From Pirellulales bacterium (GTDB taxonomy: Bacteria; Planctomycetota; Planctomycetia; Pirellulales; Lacipirellulaceae): a DNA stretch of 64,000 bases. The notes below the pieces were generated by a model. It was not told the origin of the DNA and did not search any database. It was given only the letters and a program-made list of their open reading frames with translations. Position numbers and translations under genes: made by a program. Of this stretch, positions 31,447 through 42,033 are shown one piece after another. The stretch's first letter is position 1, and every line of letters starts with the position of its first letter. The stretch spans positions 1 to 64,000 of the forward strand of contig JADZFK010000138.1 in assembly GCA_020849945.1 (NCBI GenBank), given 5' to 3'.

Positions 31447-32373
31447 ATGGCCCGCGCGATCAGCAAGGTTGCCCCCGAGTGGTGGGATTACACGACACTG
31501 GATACAGAGTTATTGGCCGATGCCGCGAGGCTCTCGGCCGACGATCTCTTGCAGTTATCGCGCAATGGATTTGAAGTTGCGATCTACGATACGCTGGAGG
31601 AGTTCTATTGTGCCGAGGCCTTGGAATACATCGGGGCATGGCAGCAGGCGACGCCAGACAACCCGGTGGGCCTATGTGGCCCGATCGGCCCGACCGAACA
31701 ACTGCCGCTTGTTGCCCGGATGGTCAACGCGCTGGGCCTGAATCTGAACAACGCCCATTTCTGGGGGATGGACGAATGGATTGAGAACGGTCGGCCCGTG
31801 TCGATGGATCACCCACTCTCGTTCGCCAAAGCCGATATGGAGCTGTGCTTCAACCGGATTCGGCCCGAGCTTAGGATGCCGGCGAACAATATTCACTTTC
31901 CCACTCAACTCGACGAGTATTCGCGCAGCTACGAGGGCGTGCGATGTGCCGTCATGCAAGGTGGCCAGGGGGAAGTCAAGCACTGGGCATTCAACGATCC
32001 GCCGAAGCGCGAGGGGGAGTGGAAGCACCAACCGCCGCCCCCCGGCGAATACTTGAAGCTGAAGACTCGCATCGCCGATCTTCACCCGATGACCGTTATC
32101 CAGAACGCTCGTACATCGGGCGGTGGTTACGTGCCACAGGTACCGATCCAGGCGGCCACGGTGGGGCCGGTCGAAACCTGGAAGGCCGACGTCGTTTCCA
32201 TCTGGCACCCCGGCACACACGACAATCCCTTCGGCATGCGGCTTACCGCTCTGATGATCGGCAAACGGATTCCCGATACAAGCGTGCCCATGTCGCTCTT
32301 GGCCGATCACCCCCATGTTCGGTTTAATTACTATCGCGGAGCGATCGGATCGGTCGCTGCGGAGATGCACTGA
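31447..32373 (+). CDS. Glucosamine-6-phosphate deaminase/isomerase-like
   Basis: [20 protein letters not shown]...[12 protein letters not shown]-terminal [14 protein letters not shown]. Confidence 0.75.
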   Translation: MARAISKVAPEWWDYTTLDTELLADAARLSADDLLQLSRNGFEVAIYDTLEEFYCAEALEYIGAWQQATPDNPVGLCGPIGPTEQLPLVARMVNALGLNLNNAHFWGMDEWIENGRPVSMDHPLSFAKADMELCFNRIRPELRMPANNIHFPTQLDEYSRSYEGVRCAVMQGGQGEVKHWAFNDPPKREGEWKHQPPPPGEYLKLKTRIADLHPMTVIQNARTSGGGYVPQVPIQAATVGPVETWKADVVSIWHPGTHDNPFGMRLTALMIGKRIPDTSVPMSLLADHPHVRFNYYRGAIGSVAAEMH

Positions 32374-32438
32374 GTTGCGAGGGGCGAGGAGCGAGGGGCG
32401 AGCCGGAACCATCAGTGCCCCGAGGAGCAATAGTTTTC

Positions 32439-35400
32439 ATGGATCGGAGCAGCCATTTCAAGAAACAAAGAGCATTCATCGCAAGCCTTGGTATGAGCTT
32501 GGCGATCGGCTGTGCCCGATCCGAGTCTCCCGTTCCCAACTTTCCACCCGCAACAACGGTGGTCGCCACGCAAGCACCGGCGAAGGCTGCCGCGGAAGGC
32601 GTCCAAGGACAAGCGGGGAACGTTGAGTCGCGGCCACTTTCGCCGCGGGACTCGCTTGCTCAAATCGTGCTCGAGCCGGGCGTTGCGGTCACACTCGTGG
32701 CGAGCGAGCCAAACATCCTGGATCCCGTGGCGGCACGATTCGATGAGGAGGGCCGCTTGTGGGTCGTCCAGATGCGCGACTACCCGACCGGTGCCACGAA
32801 GGAGTTTCCGTCCAAGTCGCGGATTTCGATCCTGAGAGATATCAACGGCGACGGCTTCTACGAAACGGCAACCGTGTTTGCCGATGACTTGACGATCGCC
32901 AACGGTGTGCAGCCCTGGAAGGGGGGCGTGTTTGTCACAATGGCCGGCGAATTGGCGTACATGAAGGATACCGACGGCGACGACCGGGCCGATCTTCGCG
33001 AAACGTGGTACACCGGCTTTTCGCTTCTAAATGAGCAGTTGCGGGCCAATCACCCTCGCTTGGCGCTGGATAACCACATCCACGTGGCGGCAGGCCTGCG
33101 CGGCGGCACGATCCTCGATGCCCAGAACCCCAAGGCCCCACCCATTTCGATCAGCGGCATGGACTTCCGCTTCGATCCGCTTACGCGATCATTTGAAGCG
33201 GCAACCGGCGAAGCCCAATTCGGGCTCACGTTCGACGACTACGGCAACCGCTTCGTCTGTGCCAACCGCGACCCCGCGATTCACATGGTGCTCGATGATT
33301 TTCATCTCAAGAAGAATCCGCTCGTGTCGTTCGAACGAGTTCTCGAACATGTGATCTACGGCGATTACGTTACGCCCATCTACCCGATCGCACGAACTTG
33401 GACTACGTACCATCACCACGTCGGCCAGTTCACGGCCGCTTGCGGCATCGAAATCTATCGCGGCGATGTGCTGCCGCCCGCCTGGTACGGAAACGTGTTC
33501 GTTTGCGAGCCGACGGGGTACCTGGTCCACCGCGAGTCGATTCGGCCCAATGGGGTGTCGTTTGCCGAAAGTTTCGAGCGTGGTCGCGCCGAGTTTCTCG
33601 CTTCGCGCGATTTGTGGTTTCGGCCCGTGAATTTGGAGGTTGGGCCCGATGGCGCACTCTACGTCGTCGATATGTACCGCCAGATCATCGAACACCCCGA
33701 GTGGATGCCGGAAGAACTCCGCGATCGACCGAACCTGCGGGCAGGCAACGATCGCGGACGAATTTACCGGGTTGCCGCGCAGGGGATGCCTCGCCGCCCG
33801 TCGCCCAGTTTTGCGGGCAAGTCGAACGTCGAACTGGTCGAGATGCTCGGGGCAAGCAATTCCTGGCAGCGCGAAACCGCGGCCCGGCTGCTGCTCGAAC
33901 GGCAGGACCCGTCGATCGCCCACGTTCTGCGCCAAGTGGCCCGCCAGCACGATTCGCCGTTGGCACGCATCCACGCCGTGCGGCTCCTCGAAGGTCTTCG
34001 GCTACTGGATGACCAACTGCTGGCCAAGTTGTGCGACGACGCCGACCCGCGGATCGTCGAGCAGGCGATCATTGCCGCCGATTCGCTGACCCCGTTGCCC
34101 GAGTCGCTACGCGCGAAGATTGGCGAGCTGGTGGATTCACCCGATTCGCGGGTGCGATTCCAGGCGTATCTGGTGGCGTTGCCGCTGCCCCAACCGCCTC
34201 GGTATGCTACCGACGCTTGGGAAGAAAATGCGATGCTCATCGCCGCGGGCCGACGCGGTGGCGAAGCTCTGCGGAACGTGCTCGAAAACTCCTACCGCCT
34301 GCATGCCAACGCAACCGATCCCGAACAGTTCGTGGTACGGCTTTCGCGTCTGGCGGCAGCTTCACGCGATCCGGAGCAATCTCGCATTGCACTCGATGCG
34401 TTGATGGCTTCTCCCGTATTCCGTCGCGCGGGGGTGGCTGGGTTGTTTGGCGAGGCCGCCCGGCAAGGCCTTTCGTCCGAAGAGCTTTGTGCCCCGCTCG
34501 ACGCATCGACGCGCGCCCGCGTCGAAGAACTCTTCGCGGCAGCCCGACTCGAATCGCTCAACACGGCACTCCCACTCGATGACCGCTGCGAAGCGATCGA
34601 CTTGTTGGCGTGCTCGGCCGAGCCGGCCACTACGCTTCTACCGCTTGTGCTCGAAGACCGCAACCAAGCCATTCGGTTGCGCGCTGTGCGGGCGCTTACG
34701 CGGTGCGACGACCTTCAAGCGTGGAAGGCCTTGTTGGCCGAAATCGCGAAGTTGTCGCCCGTGTTGCGGCGGGCCGTCTTGGATGGCGTGTACACAAACC
34801 CCGATCGCACGAACGCACTCCTCGATCTGCTGGAGAACGAACAACTCAAGATGTCGGTACTCGATCCGGCGGGCGTTCAGTTGTTATTGAATCACGCCGA
34901 GCCAACCATTAAACAGCGGAGCGAGAAACTGCTTGCCACACTCGTGCCAGCCGACCGCGAGGAGGCGCTCGCAACGTACCGGAAATCGCTCGATATGAAA
35001 CACGATCCACGCCGCGGTCGGGCCGTCTTCGAGAAAACTTGCGCCGCGTGTCACCGCGTGGCGGGGGTCGGGGTGTCCTTCGCGCCCGATATCTCTCACT
35101 CGGGCGAACGAACACCGCTCCAGATTCTTACCGACATCATTCAACCTAACCGGGCCGTCGATGCAAACTACATCAGTTATACCTTGACGACGACCGATGG
35201 CCAGGCTTTCACAGGCGTTCTCTCGGCCGAAACTTCGACCTCGGTAACCATTCGGCGGCAAGAGTTGCAAACGGAAACGTTCCGTCGCGAGGAAATCGAT
35301 GAACTGCGATCGAATAGTGTTTCGTTCATGCCCGAAGGGCTAGAGAAGAACCTATCGCTTCAAGAGATGGCGGACCTGATCGGGTTCATCAAGAACTGGC

Positions 35401-35444
35401 GCTACCTCGATAACCCCGTGCAAGCCCCCGCGGCCAAGCCGTAG
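32439..35444 (+). CDS. PVC-type heme-binding CxxCH membrane-bound dehydrogenase with HEAT-like region
   Basis: FDEEGRLWVVQMRDYP; PDGALYVVDMYRQIIEHPEWMP; heme site KTCAACHRVAGVG. Confidence 0.9.
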   Translation: MDRSSHFKKQRAFIASLGMSLAIGCARSESPVPNFPPATTVVATQAPAKAAAEGVQGQAGNVESRPLSPRDSLAQIVLEPGVAVTLVASEPNILDPVAARFDEEGRLWVVQMRDYPTGATKEFPSKSRISILRDINGDGFYETATVFADDLTIANGVQPWKGGVFVTMAGELAYMKDTDGDDRADLRETWYTGFSLLNEQLRANHPRLALDNHIHVAAGLRGGTILDAQNPKAPPISISGMDFRFDPLTRSFEAATGEAQFGLTFDDYGNRFVCANRDPAIHMVLDDFHLKKNPLVSFERVLEHVIYGDYVTPIYPIARTWTTYHHHVGQFTAACGIEIYRGDVLPPAWYGNVFVCEPTGYLVHRESIRPNGVSFAESFERGRAEFLASRDLWFRPVNLEVGPDGALYVVDMYRQIIEHPEWMPEELRDRPNLRAGNDRGRIYRVAAQGMPRRPSPSFAGKSNVELVEMLGASNSWQRETAARLLLERQDPSIAHVLRQVARQHDSPLARIHAVRLLEGLRLLDDQLLAKLCDDADPRIVEQAIIAADSLTPLPESLRAKIGELVDSPDSRVRFQAYLVALPLPQPPRYATDAWEENAMLIAAGRRGGEALRNVLENSYRLHANATDPEQFVVRLSRLAAASRDPEQSRIALDALMASPVFRRAGVAGLFGEAARQGLSSEELCAPLDASTRARVEELFAAARLESLNTALPLDDRCEAIDLLACSAEPATTLLPLVLEDRNQAIRLRAVRALTRCDDLQAWKALLAEIAKLSPVLRRAVLDGVYTNPDRTNALLDLLENEQLKMSVLDPAGVQLLLNHAEPTIKQRSEKLLATLVPADREEALATYRKSLDMKHDPRRGRAVFEKTCAACHRVAGVGVSFAPDISHSGERTPLQILTDIIQPNRAVDANYISYTLTTTDGQAFTGVLSAETSTSVTIRRQELQTETFRREEIDELRSNSVSFMPEGLEKNLSLQEMADLIGFIKNWRYLDNPVQAPAAKP

Positions 35445-35575
35445 GATATGGGCTCGTCGTTGATTACAATGGCCTGGCAGGTCGATTCTGTTGTTGATCC
35501 CCAGTGGTTGCTCGATTCAGTCGATTCACTTGCGAATTCTGCGACCAGTTCTTTGAGCCATGAATAAGGAAGACC

Positions 35576-36760
35576 ATGAGGAAGCAGTTCGCGTCATGTT
35601 GCATTACGATCGGCAGTTTGGCAACACTACTCGGGTTGTGTGTTGAGTTTTCGGCCTACGGCCAGCCGGGGGTTGTCACGGGCAAGAACACCACAAGATT
35701 GCCCGGGGCAAGGCCAGTTATCGAGGCCGCCGATTACCCCAGCCTTCAAGCGGCCATTGATGCCCTGCCGAATGAAGGCGGCTTGGTCCGCGTGCCGCCA
35801 GGCAAGTTTGAAATTACGTCCCCCCTTATCATCGTACACGGCGATGTCGCGATCGAAGGCTCGGGCACCGCCACGCTCATTCACAATGCCAACGAGCAAG
35901 GCCAGCCAGCCTTCGTGTTGCAAGGCAAGAAACGTAACGAAAAACTGTGGCGCATCCGGCTTGCCAACCTACGCCTCACCGGAAACCCCAAAAGCGGCGA
36001 TGGCATATCGGCCGCCCGCATTCAGGAAATCCACATCGAGGGCTGTACTATCAGCAACCACGGACGGCACGGTGTTTTCTTGGACGACTGCTACGAGGAC
36101 CCGCGAATCAACGACTCGATCCTCTCCTACAACCAAGCCACGGGGCTGCACATCGTCAAGTGCCACGATATCGTCGTTTGTGGCAACCATTTCGAGGAGA
36201 ATAAGGATGCCCTCAAGTGCCTCGATTCGTTCAACCTGTGCATGAGCGGAAACAACCTTGATGACCACCTGGGCGATGGCGTTACGATCGAGAATACTTA
36301 TGGCTCGATCGTCTCCAGCAACATGATCGAGGAATGCAAGGGCACGGGCGTCTTGCTCGATCGCGATTGCTACGGAATTTCCGTGAGTGCGAATGTAATC
36401 GCCCACAACCAGAATGGCGGCATCGAACTGCGCGATGCCCACGGCTGCGCCGTCAGTGCGAATACGTTCACGATCAATCCGCGGAGGGCGATGGTCGCGG
36501 GCCCAGGCAGCAGCCGGATCACCATCAGCGCGAATAATTTCTCCGATAGCGTTATCGATGACGCAAAGGAAAAACGCCCGCCAGACGACCAGGCCGCCAG
36601 CGGTATCGTGCTCGATGGCACGCACGACATCGTCATCGCCGGTAACCTGTTCTCGGGGTTGGATACCCCGGCTATCGAACGTACCGGCAGCCCGTGCCAA
36701 GGCATTCGCGTGCAGGCGAATTCGTTTGTCGAAACGGACGGCTCGAACGACGATGAGTAA
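35576..36760 (+). CDS. Right-handed parallel beta-helix repeat protein
   Basis: YPSLQAAIDALPNEGGLVRVPPGKFEITSPL; repeated NxIxxNxxxGI pattern. Confidence 0.8.
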   Translation: MRKQFASCCITIGSLATLLGLCVEFSAYGQPGVVTGKNTTRLPGARPVIEAADYPSLQAAIDALPNEGGLVRVPPGKFEITSPLIIVHGDVAIEGSGTATLIHNANEQGQPAFVLQGKKRNEKLWRIRLANLRLTGNPKSGDGISAARIQEIHIEGCTISNHGRHGVFLDDCYEDPRINDSILSYNQATGLHIVKCHDIVVCGNHFEENKDALKCLDSFNLCMSGNNLDDHLGDGVTIENTYGSIVSSNMIEECKGTGVLLDRDCYGISVSANVIAHNQNGGIELRDAHGCAVSANTFTINPRRAMVAGPGSSRITISANNFSDSVIDDAKEKRPPDDQAASGIVLDGTHDIVIAGNLFSGLDTPAIERTGSPCQGIRVQANSFVETDGSNDDE

Positions 36761-37171
36761 CTTGCTTCGGGCAAGCTCCATCGCCTGGGATGCACGATCG
36801 TATAGCCTACGAAAGCTCGTGCCACAAATAATTGGCCGCCACGCGCAGGGCCGAGCATTTATTCAAATTGGGCGAGTAGTAGATTGGAAATCAGCCCGAA
36901 GCATCGGCGAGGGAAAAAGCACCCATTCCCTCGCTGACGCTTCGGTTTCGTGAGTCCTCGCTGTCGTGAACATGAAGAACGGATCAGCCCTGGCAGAGCG
37001 AACGAACTGCTTGTTTATCTTGAAACGGCCGCATTACGCCACGAATTATTCGGCTAGGCGCGCGAGGATTCCCGGTCGTAAAATGCAGGGTCTAGATAAA
37101 GTTGCTCTTCGGTGCAGCGGCATCTATCGCGGAAAACGGAATTTTCGCATCGAACCCACGAGGCACATTCT

Positions 37172-38281
37172 ATGAGTTTGACGACAACTCTGTTGCGAGG
37201 GACTCGCACAGTTAGCCCTAGCGGTGGCGAGCGGGCTGAAGGCCGCGCTCACGAGTTGCTTCACAATTACCTCCGCATGATCCAGCAGCCCAAGCTGGGG
37301 TGGACGGAGCATCTGCGACTGCGGCGATTGCTCGGCAAGGGCGGCCAAGGCGTCGTGTACCTGAGCGAGCGGCGCGGGGCCGATGGCTTCACGCTGCCCG
37401 TGGCGCTCAAGTTCTTCTCGCCCGAGCGATATCACGATGAACGCGGCTATCGCGAGGCGATGGAACGGATGGCCAAGGTCAGTTCGCGCGTGGCCCTCAT
37501 TCAGCACGATCATCTGCTCGACGTGCAGAACTTCATCGAGCGGCGCCGCATTCGCGTTCTCGAAATGGAATGGGTCGATGGGTACGACCTCGATTCGCTC
37601 TTGGCCCCTACCATGCTCGATCGGGCCAAGGCTCGTGTGGGGCAACGCCGTTGGGACTACATCAACAACGTCATTGCCACGGCGGGGCCAAGCCACATTC
37701 GGCTCAAGCCCGGCATGGCGGCGGCCATCGTGCGCGAATGCCTGGCCGGCTTGGCGGCCCTGCATCGAGAGGAAATCGTCCACGGCGATATCAAACCCTC
37801 GAACATCATGATCAAACGCACCGGCAATGCGAAGATCATCGATATCGGCTCCGCGCTCGACCTTAACGATATGCCTCAGCAGAAGACCTGCACCCCGCAG
37901 TATGCCGCGCCCGAAGTGTTGGACCGCGAGGAAATGACGCCTCGCTCGGACTTGGCGAGCGTCGGATACGTGCTGGTCGAGCTTCTCTCGGGGCGCCCCT
38001 TGTTTGCCGAGTGCCGCGACTTGCCCGCTCTGCTCGATCGGAAACGTACCTTGCCGCAGTGGCTCCACAAAGTGTTGCCCCCCGAGGTCCGCCATAGCGA
38101 ACTGTTGATGACGATCTGTCGTCGGCTTACGGCACCCGACCCCATGTTGCGGTACGCCACGGCCGAACAGGCCGACACCGGTAGCGAAGGCCTCGCCGAG
38201 TTCCAACGCACACTCGTCCGCGGCGACTTGGCCAGCGAATACGAAAACGAACTTCGCGTCTGGCTCGAAGAATTGGATTGA
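37172..38281 (+). CDS. Serine/threonine protein kinase
   Basis: LLGKGGQGVVYLSE, VALKFF, IVHGDIKPSNIMI, IIDIGSALD (DFG position), APEVL. Confidence 0.88.
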   Translation: MSLTTTLLRGTRTVSPSGGERAEGRAHELLHNYLRMIQQPKLGWTEHLRLRRLLGKGGQGVVYLSERRGADGFTLPVALKFFSPERYHDERGYREAMERMAKVSSRVALIQHDHLLDVQNFIERRRIRVLEMEWVDGYDLDSLLAPTMLDRAKARVGQRRWDYINNVIATAGPSHIRLKPGMAAAIVRECLAGLAALHREEIVHGDIKPSNIMIKRTGNAKIIDIGSALDLNDMPQQKTCTPQYAAPEVLDREEMTPRSDLASVGYVLVELLSGRPLFAECRDLPALLDRKRTLPQWLHKVLPPEVRHSELLMTICRRLTAPDPMLRYATAEQADTGSEGLAEFQRTLVRGDLASEYENELRVWLEELD

Positions 38282-38408
38282 CGATAGCTCTTGCCAAGGC
38301 CGAATTTCGCCCGACCGAAACGGCCGGGCTATACAGCCGAGCCGTCCCGGCTCGCTTCCAAGCACATAGCCGAGCCGTCCCGGCTCGGCAAACGTCCAAG
38401 GAGGTACC

Positions 38409-39872
38409 ATGTTTCTCGCAAGCCAATTCAGGCATGAAAAAGGATTACGCTTGATAGCCAATGCTTGTTGCCACGGCGGTCTGGTGGCGAGAATCGGGTT
38501 GTTGGCTTCGCTCCTTGCGTTGGGTTTGGGCAACGGGGCCACCTCGCAGGCCCAAGATCGATATCCCGACCCCCCACAACCAGGCAGTAACCCGTTTTCG
38601 TCACCCCCAGCCTCTGCCCGTAGCGCCATCACCGCGCCGCCCGCGGCAACTACTGGCACGAACGGTGTAGCCAACACACGCACGAACGGCGGCATTGGTG
38701 TGAACGCTTCGGCGGCCAACCCGCCTGCAAGCGCTCCTGCCAACCCGCCGTCCCATTTACTGGCCAATCCGCCCACCAGTACGACTGGCAGTTCGTACGG
38801 AAGCGCGGGTTCGGGGGCAAGTTCCGGCTCGCTTCCACGGGGTTCGCAACCCATCGGGCAACCGACCTACGGATACTCGAATCCAACCGCAACGAGCACC
38901 ATGAAACCTTCCGGCATGATGCGGGCGATGCTCACGCCCCCGGTCGGCACCCAACTGCGTGGCCAGCCTCTTTCGCTACGCGATGCCGTCGCCGGTGCGC
39001 ATGATCGTGCCGATCAGTCGCAGCGGATCGAAGCCTATTGGGATATGTGTTCCAGCGTGGCCGATTATTACCTGGGCTTACGCGAACAAGAAGAGTTAAG
39101 TCGCTTGAGAAACTATCTCCAACACGCAGGGTCGATGTGGCAAGATTCCGAAGCCGAGTTGAATCGGCGCGTTGGCACTTCGCAGCGGGCGGCGTTGGCG
39201 GCTCAAATGCGCGTGGTCAGTTTAATGGGACGAGGCATGACCATGCTCCCGCTGCCAGCCGATTTCCCCCATTGCGGAAGCTATGACGCCCATTACGAAG
39301 AAATATTCCACGGCAGCGGCCCTTCAGAAGCACGCGAATTGGCGGCCTTGTTGCCGTTACGTTATGCCGAACTCAAAGACGCCGCGATGGCCGTCTCGCG
39401 GGCTGAAGAGTGGTACGACCGCGTCGCCACCAGCGGAGCCGGCAATACCGACGCCACCGGCGGCCTACGCGCGTTAGAGCTGCTAGCTTTGCGTCGCCGG
39501 GCGTTCGTGCAGATTGCCCGCGATTACAACCGCCGGATCATCCGCTACGCCGAATTGGCAACGCCTGGCCAACTTTCGCCCGACCAACTAACGAGCATGC
39601 TGATCCGAACGAACGCCACGGCCACGGCAACCCGGCCCGCGAATTCGTTGCCACCGAACAATCGTCAGTCTCAAGACGAACGGATGGCGCCACCGACGCT
39701 TGTCGGCGGAGAAGTTCCCGTTTCGGGGCAAGTGCCGGTATCAGAATCGAACGGCATGAGGCAAGATACGTCGGTGCGGCCGGCATCGGGCTCAAACCTT
39801 CCCCCCCGCGGTACAACCTTGCAGCGACTCGAGCCCAGCGAACACTCGGTTCTCGTACCGTCCCGCGATTAG
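38409..39872 (+). CDS. Hypothetical protein, Pro/Ser/Thr-rich N-terminal region
   Basis: 487 aa ORF downstream of kinase; no family recognised. Confidence 0.6.
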   Translation: MFLASQFRHEKGLRLIANACCHGGLVARIGLLASLLALGLGNGATSQAQDRYPDPPQPGSNPFSSPPASARSAITAPPAATTGTNGVANTRTNGGIGVNASAANPPASAPANPPSHLLANPPTSTTGSSYGSAGSGASSGSLPRGSQPIGQPTYGYSNPTATSTMKPSGMMRAMLTPPVGTQLRGQPLSLRDAVAGAHDRADQSQRIEAYWDMCSSVADYYLGLREQEELSRLRNYLQHAGSMWQDSEAELNRRVGTSQRAALAAQMRVVSLMGRGMTMLPLPADFPHCGSYDAHYEEIFHGSGPSEARELAALLPLRYAELKDAAMAVSRAEEWYDRVATSGAGNTDATGGLRALELLALRRRAFVQIARDYNRRIIRYAELATPGQLSPDQLTSMLIRTNATATATRPANSLPPNNRQSQDERMAPPTLVGGEVPVSGQVPVSESNGMRQDTSVRPASGSNLPPRGTTLQRLEPSEHSVLVPSRD

Positions 39873-39940
39873 CCTTCTTATCATTGGGCTTGCCGCAAGT
39901 TTCGTGCATAATAAGCTCTGCCCCCCAACTCCCCCGAATT

Positions 39941-40044
39941 CCCCTCCCTTTTAGAGAGGGGTTAGGGGAGGGTTCAAGGCCTGCCGGCCTTACTGGCCTT
40001 GCTTGAACCGCTACACAATTCGGAACAGGTTTCCACACAAAGCC
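39941..40044 (+). repeat. Dispersed repeat family 2, copy B (diverged)
   Basis: CCCCTCCCTTTTAGAGAGGGGTTAGGGGAGGGTTCAAGGC...GGCCTTGCTTGAACCGCTAC...CAAAGCC. Confidence 0.75.
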
Positions 40045-40054
40045 GATATTACGC

Positions 40055-41185
40055 ATGGGACCACTCGTTGCGACAAGGTTGATACCGAACGCCTCGCCCG
40101 ATTCGTCGACTGAATCGACGCCGAGCCCGCTCAAGCTGCGCCCGCTCTGGATCGGCCCCGTGCTGGTCGATCCGCCAATTCTTCAAGCTCCGATGGCAGG
40201 CTACACGAACTTTGCCTATCGCCAAATTGTGCGCGAGCTTGGCGGCGCGGGCCTGTTGGCCACCGAGATGGTGAGCGCCAGGGGCTTCGCCTGGTTGGCA
40301 GATCATGAAGCCGACCACCCCGATCGTTTATGGGGGGTGGCCGACGAGCCGAGGCCCCTCGCCGCGCAAATGTGGGATAACAACCCCGAAACGCTCGCCG
40401 CTGTCGGCGCGAGGCTGGCCCACGAGTTTCACGTCAGCGTGGTGGATATCAACTTCGGCTGCCCCGTGCGCGACGTCGTTCAAAAAGCCCAAAGCGGTTC
40501 CTACTTGCTCCGCGAGCCGAACCGCATGGGCCAGATCATCGAGCGGGTCGTCGCCGCTTGCGCGCCGACGCCGGTGACCGCCAAGATTCGCCTCGGCTGC
40601 TCTCGCGATAAAATCAACGCCATCGACATTGCTCAGGTCGTGGAAGACGCTGGGGCGGCCGCCCTCACGGTGCATGGCCGAACGGCGGCCGACATGTTTC
40701 GCGGCTCGGCCGACTGGAACCTCATCGCCGCCATCAAACCCCACCTGCGGCAAATCCCACTGATTGGAAACGGCGATTTGGATAGCCCCCAAAAGGTCGT
40801 GAATGCCTTCCGCCGTTACAATGTGGATGGCGTCATGATTGCCCGGGCGGCGCTCGCCAAGCCCTGGCTCTTTCGTCAGGCGGCCGCATTGCTTAGCGGT
40901 CAACCGATGCCGCCTGCGCCTAGCCTCTCCGAAGAACGCGCATTGCTGTTGCGCCACTTCGATCTTATCTGCGAACGCTTCGGCGATTACAAGGGCACGC
41001 AACTCATGCGAAAATTCGCTTGCTGCTACGCTCAGGGAAGGCCGGGCGCACGCGAGTTCCGCAGTCGCGTGGGCAAAACTTCAGTCCCCCACGAGTTTCG
41101 ACACGTTGTGCATGAATGGTTCCCACGCGACTTATCGTTGCTCACAAGGAGCAATAATGAGCCGACCCGTTTCGGGACGGAATAA
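40055..41185 (+). CDS. tRNA-dihydrouridine synthase family (DusB-like)
   Basis: LQAPMAGYTNFAYRQIVRELGG, DINFGCPVRDVVQKAQSGSYLL, LTVHGRTAADMFRGSADWNLI, IGNGD. Confidence 0.9.
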   Translation: MGPLVATRLIPNASPDSSTESTPSPLKLRPLWIGPVLVDPPILQAPMAGYTNFAYRQIVRELGGAGLLATEMVSARGFAWLADHEADHPDRLWGVADEPRPLAAQMWDNNPETLAAVGARLAHEFHVSVVDINFGCPVRDVVQKAQSGSYLLREPNRMGQIIERVVAACAPTPVTAKIRLGCSRDKINAIDIAQVVEDAGAAALTVHGRTAADMFRGSADWNLIAAIKPHLRQIPLIGNGDLDSPQKVVNAFRRYNVDGVMIARAALAKPWLFRQAAALLSGQPMPPAPSLSEERALLLRHFDLICERFGDYKGTQLMRKFACCYAQGRPGAREFRSRVGKTSVPHEFRHVVHEWFPRDLSLLTRSNNEPTRFGTE

Positions 41186-41299
41186 CTGATCGAGCACACT
41201 CAGTCACCGAGCGGTTGCCCCTTTCCCGGCCCAAAGGACCGGGCTATCTTTGCCAACATCCCGAGCCAAGTTTTAAACCGGCCCAATGCGCAACGCTAC

Positions 41300-41884
41300 T
41301 CACGGTTCCTCCCGGCTCGGATTCTTCTGTTCCGCTCTTTTCGTACACGTTGTGGTCGCTCCAAGAACGTGGCGCAAGTTCCGTAACGAGAAATTCGGCC
41401 CATGGGTTGCTTCGCTCGCCTTGAGTTGCTTGGAGAACTTCGGCTTGTGGTGACGTATCTCCAGGTCGAGTGCTTTGAGCGAAATATCAATATCGCGGAT
41501 GAAGAACACGAGCGAGGCAATCATGGAACCCAAACAGCCGACGAAAACGGCAACTACGACGAGAGCCATTTCAAACTTCAGCAAAACGCAGAGAAAGAGC
41601 ACGATAATCAGTAACGCAGCCAACAGAGCACTGATGGCTGCCAAAGTGATCGCCGTCCGCAATATCTTTGCGCGTCGCCAAAGCACTTCGAGCTGAGCGA
41701 CATGGCGAGGATCGTGGGGTGCGTCTTCGGCTTCTCCGTTAAGCACATCGACTATTTCGCGGGCCCGATCGATCGTGCGCCCCAGCCGATTGGTCATGGA
41801 AAGAAGTAGTAATCCCACGCCAGAGATCAATATTACGGGGCCAACGGCAATCTGGAGGACTGGGATCAGGTGCGTAAGCTGCAT
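41300..41884 (-). CDS. DUF2721-like membrane protein
   Basis: LTHLIPVLQIAVGPVILISGVGLLLLSMTNRLGRTIDRAREI. Confidence 0.75.
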   Translation of the reverse strand: MQLTHLIPVLQIAVGPVILISGVGLLLLSMTNRLGRTIDRAREIVDVLNGEAEDAPHDPRHVAQLEVLWRRAKILRTAITLAAISALLAALLIIVLFLCVLLKFEMALVVVAVFVGCLGSMIASLVFFIRDIDISLKALDLEIRHHKPKFSKQLKASEATHGPNFSLRNLRHVLGATTTCTKRAEQKNPSREEP

Positions 41885-41939
41885 GTCGGCTAAAAATGTA
41901 AGTCTTTGCCTGAACAAGGGTTGCGGCAAAAACCGATAA

Positions 41940-41963
41940 TTTTGACATAGGCACTTGTCAAAA
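41940..41963. promoter_or_regulatory. Candidate SufR-type operator: TTTTGACA-N8-TGTCAAAA
   Basis: Perfect 8-8-8 inverted repeat between divergent DUF2721 and SufR-like genes, overlapping a possible -35 (TTGTCA 41955-41960, -10 TAGGAT 41977-41982). Confidence 0.45.
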
Positions 41964-42033
41964 CTCGCCCCTTCTGTAGGATTATTGTAAAGACGAAACC
42001 AATCTTTCACACCCCCAATTCGCCCTGCTCCGC

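Noticed and set aside
37124-38854. 576-aa minus-strand ORF
   Set aside because: Antisense to the kinase and downstream gene; no domain signal.
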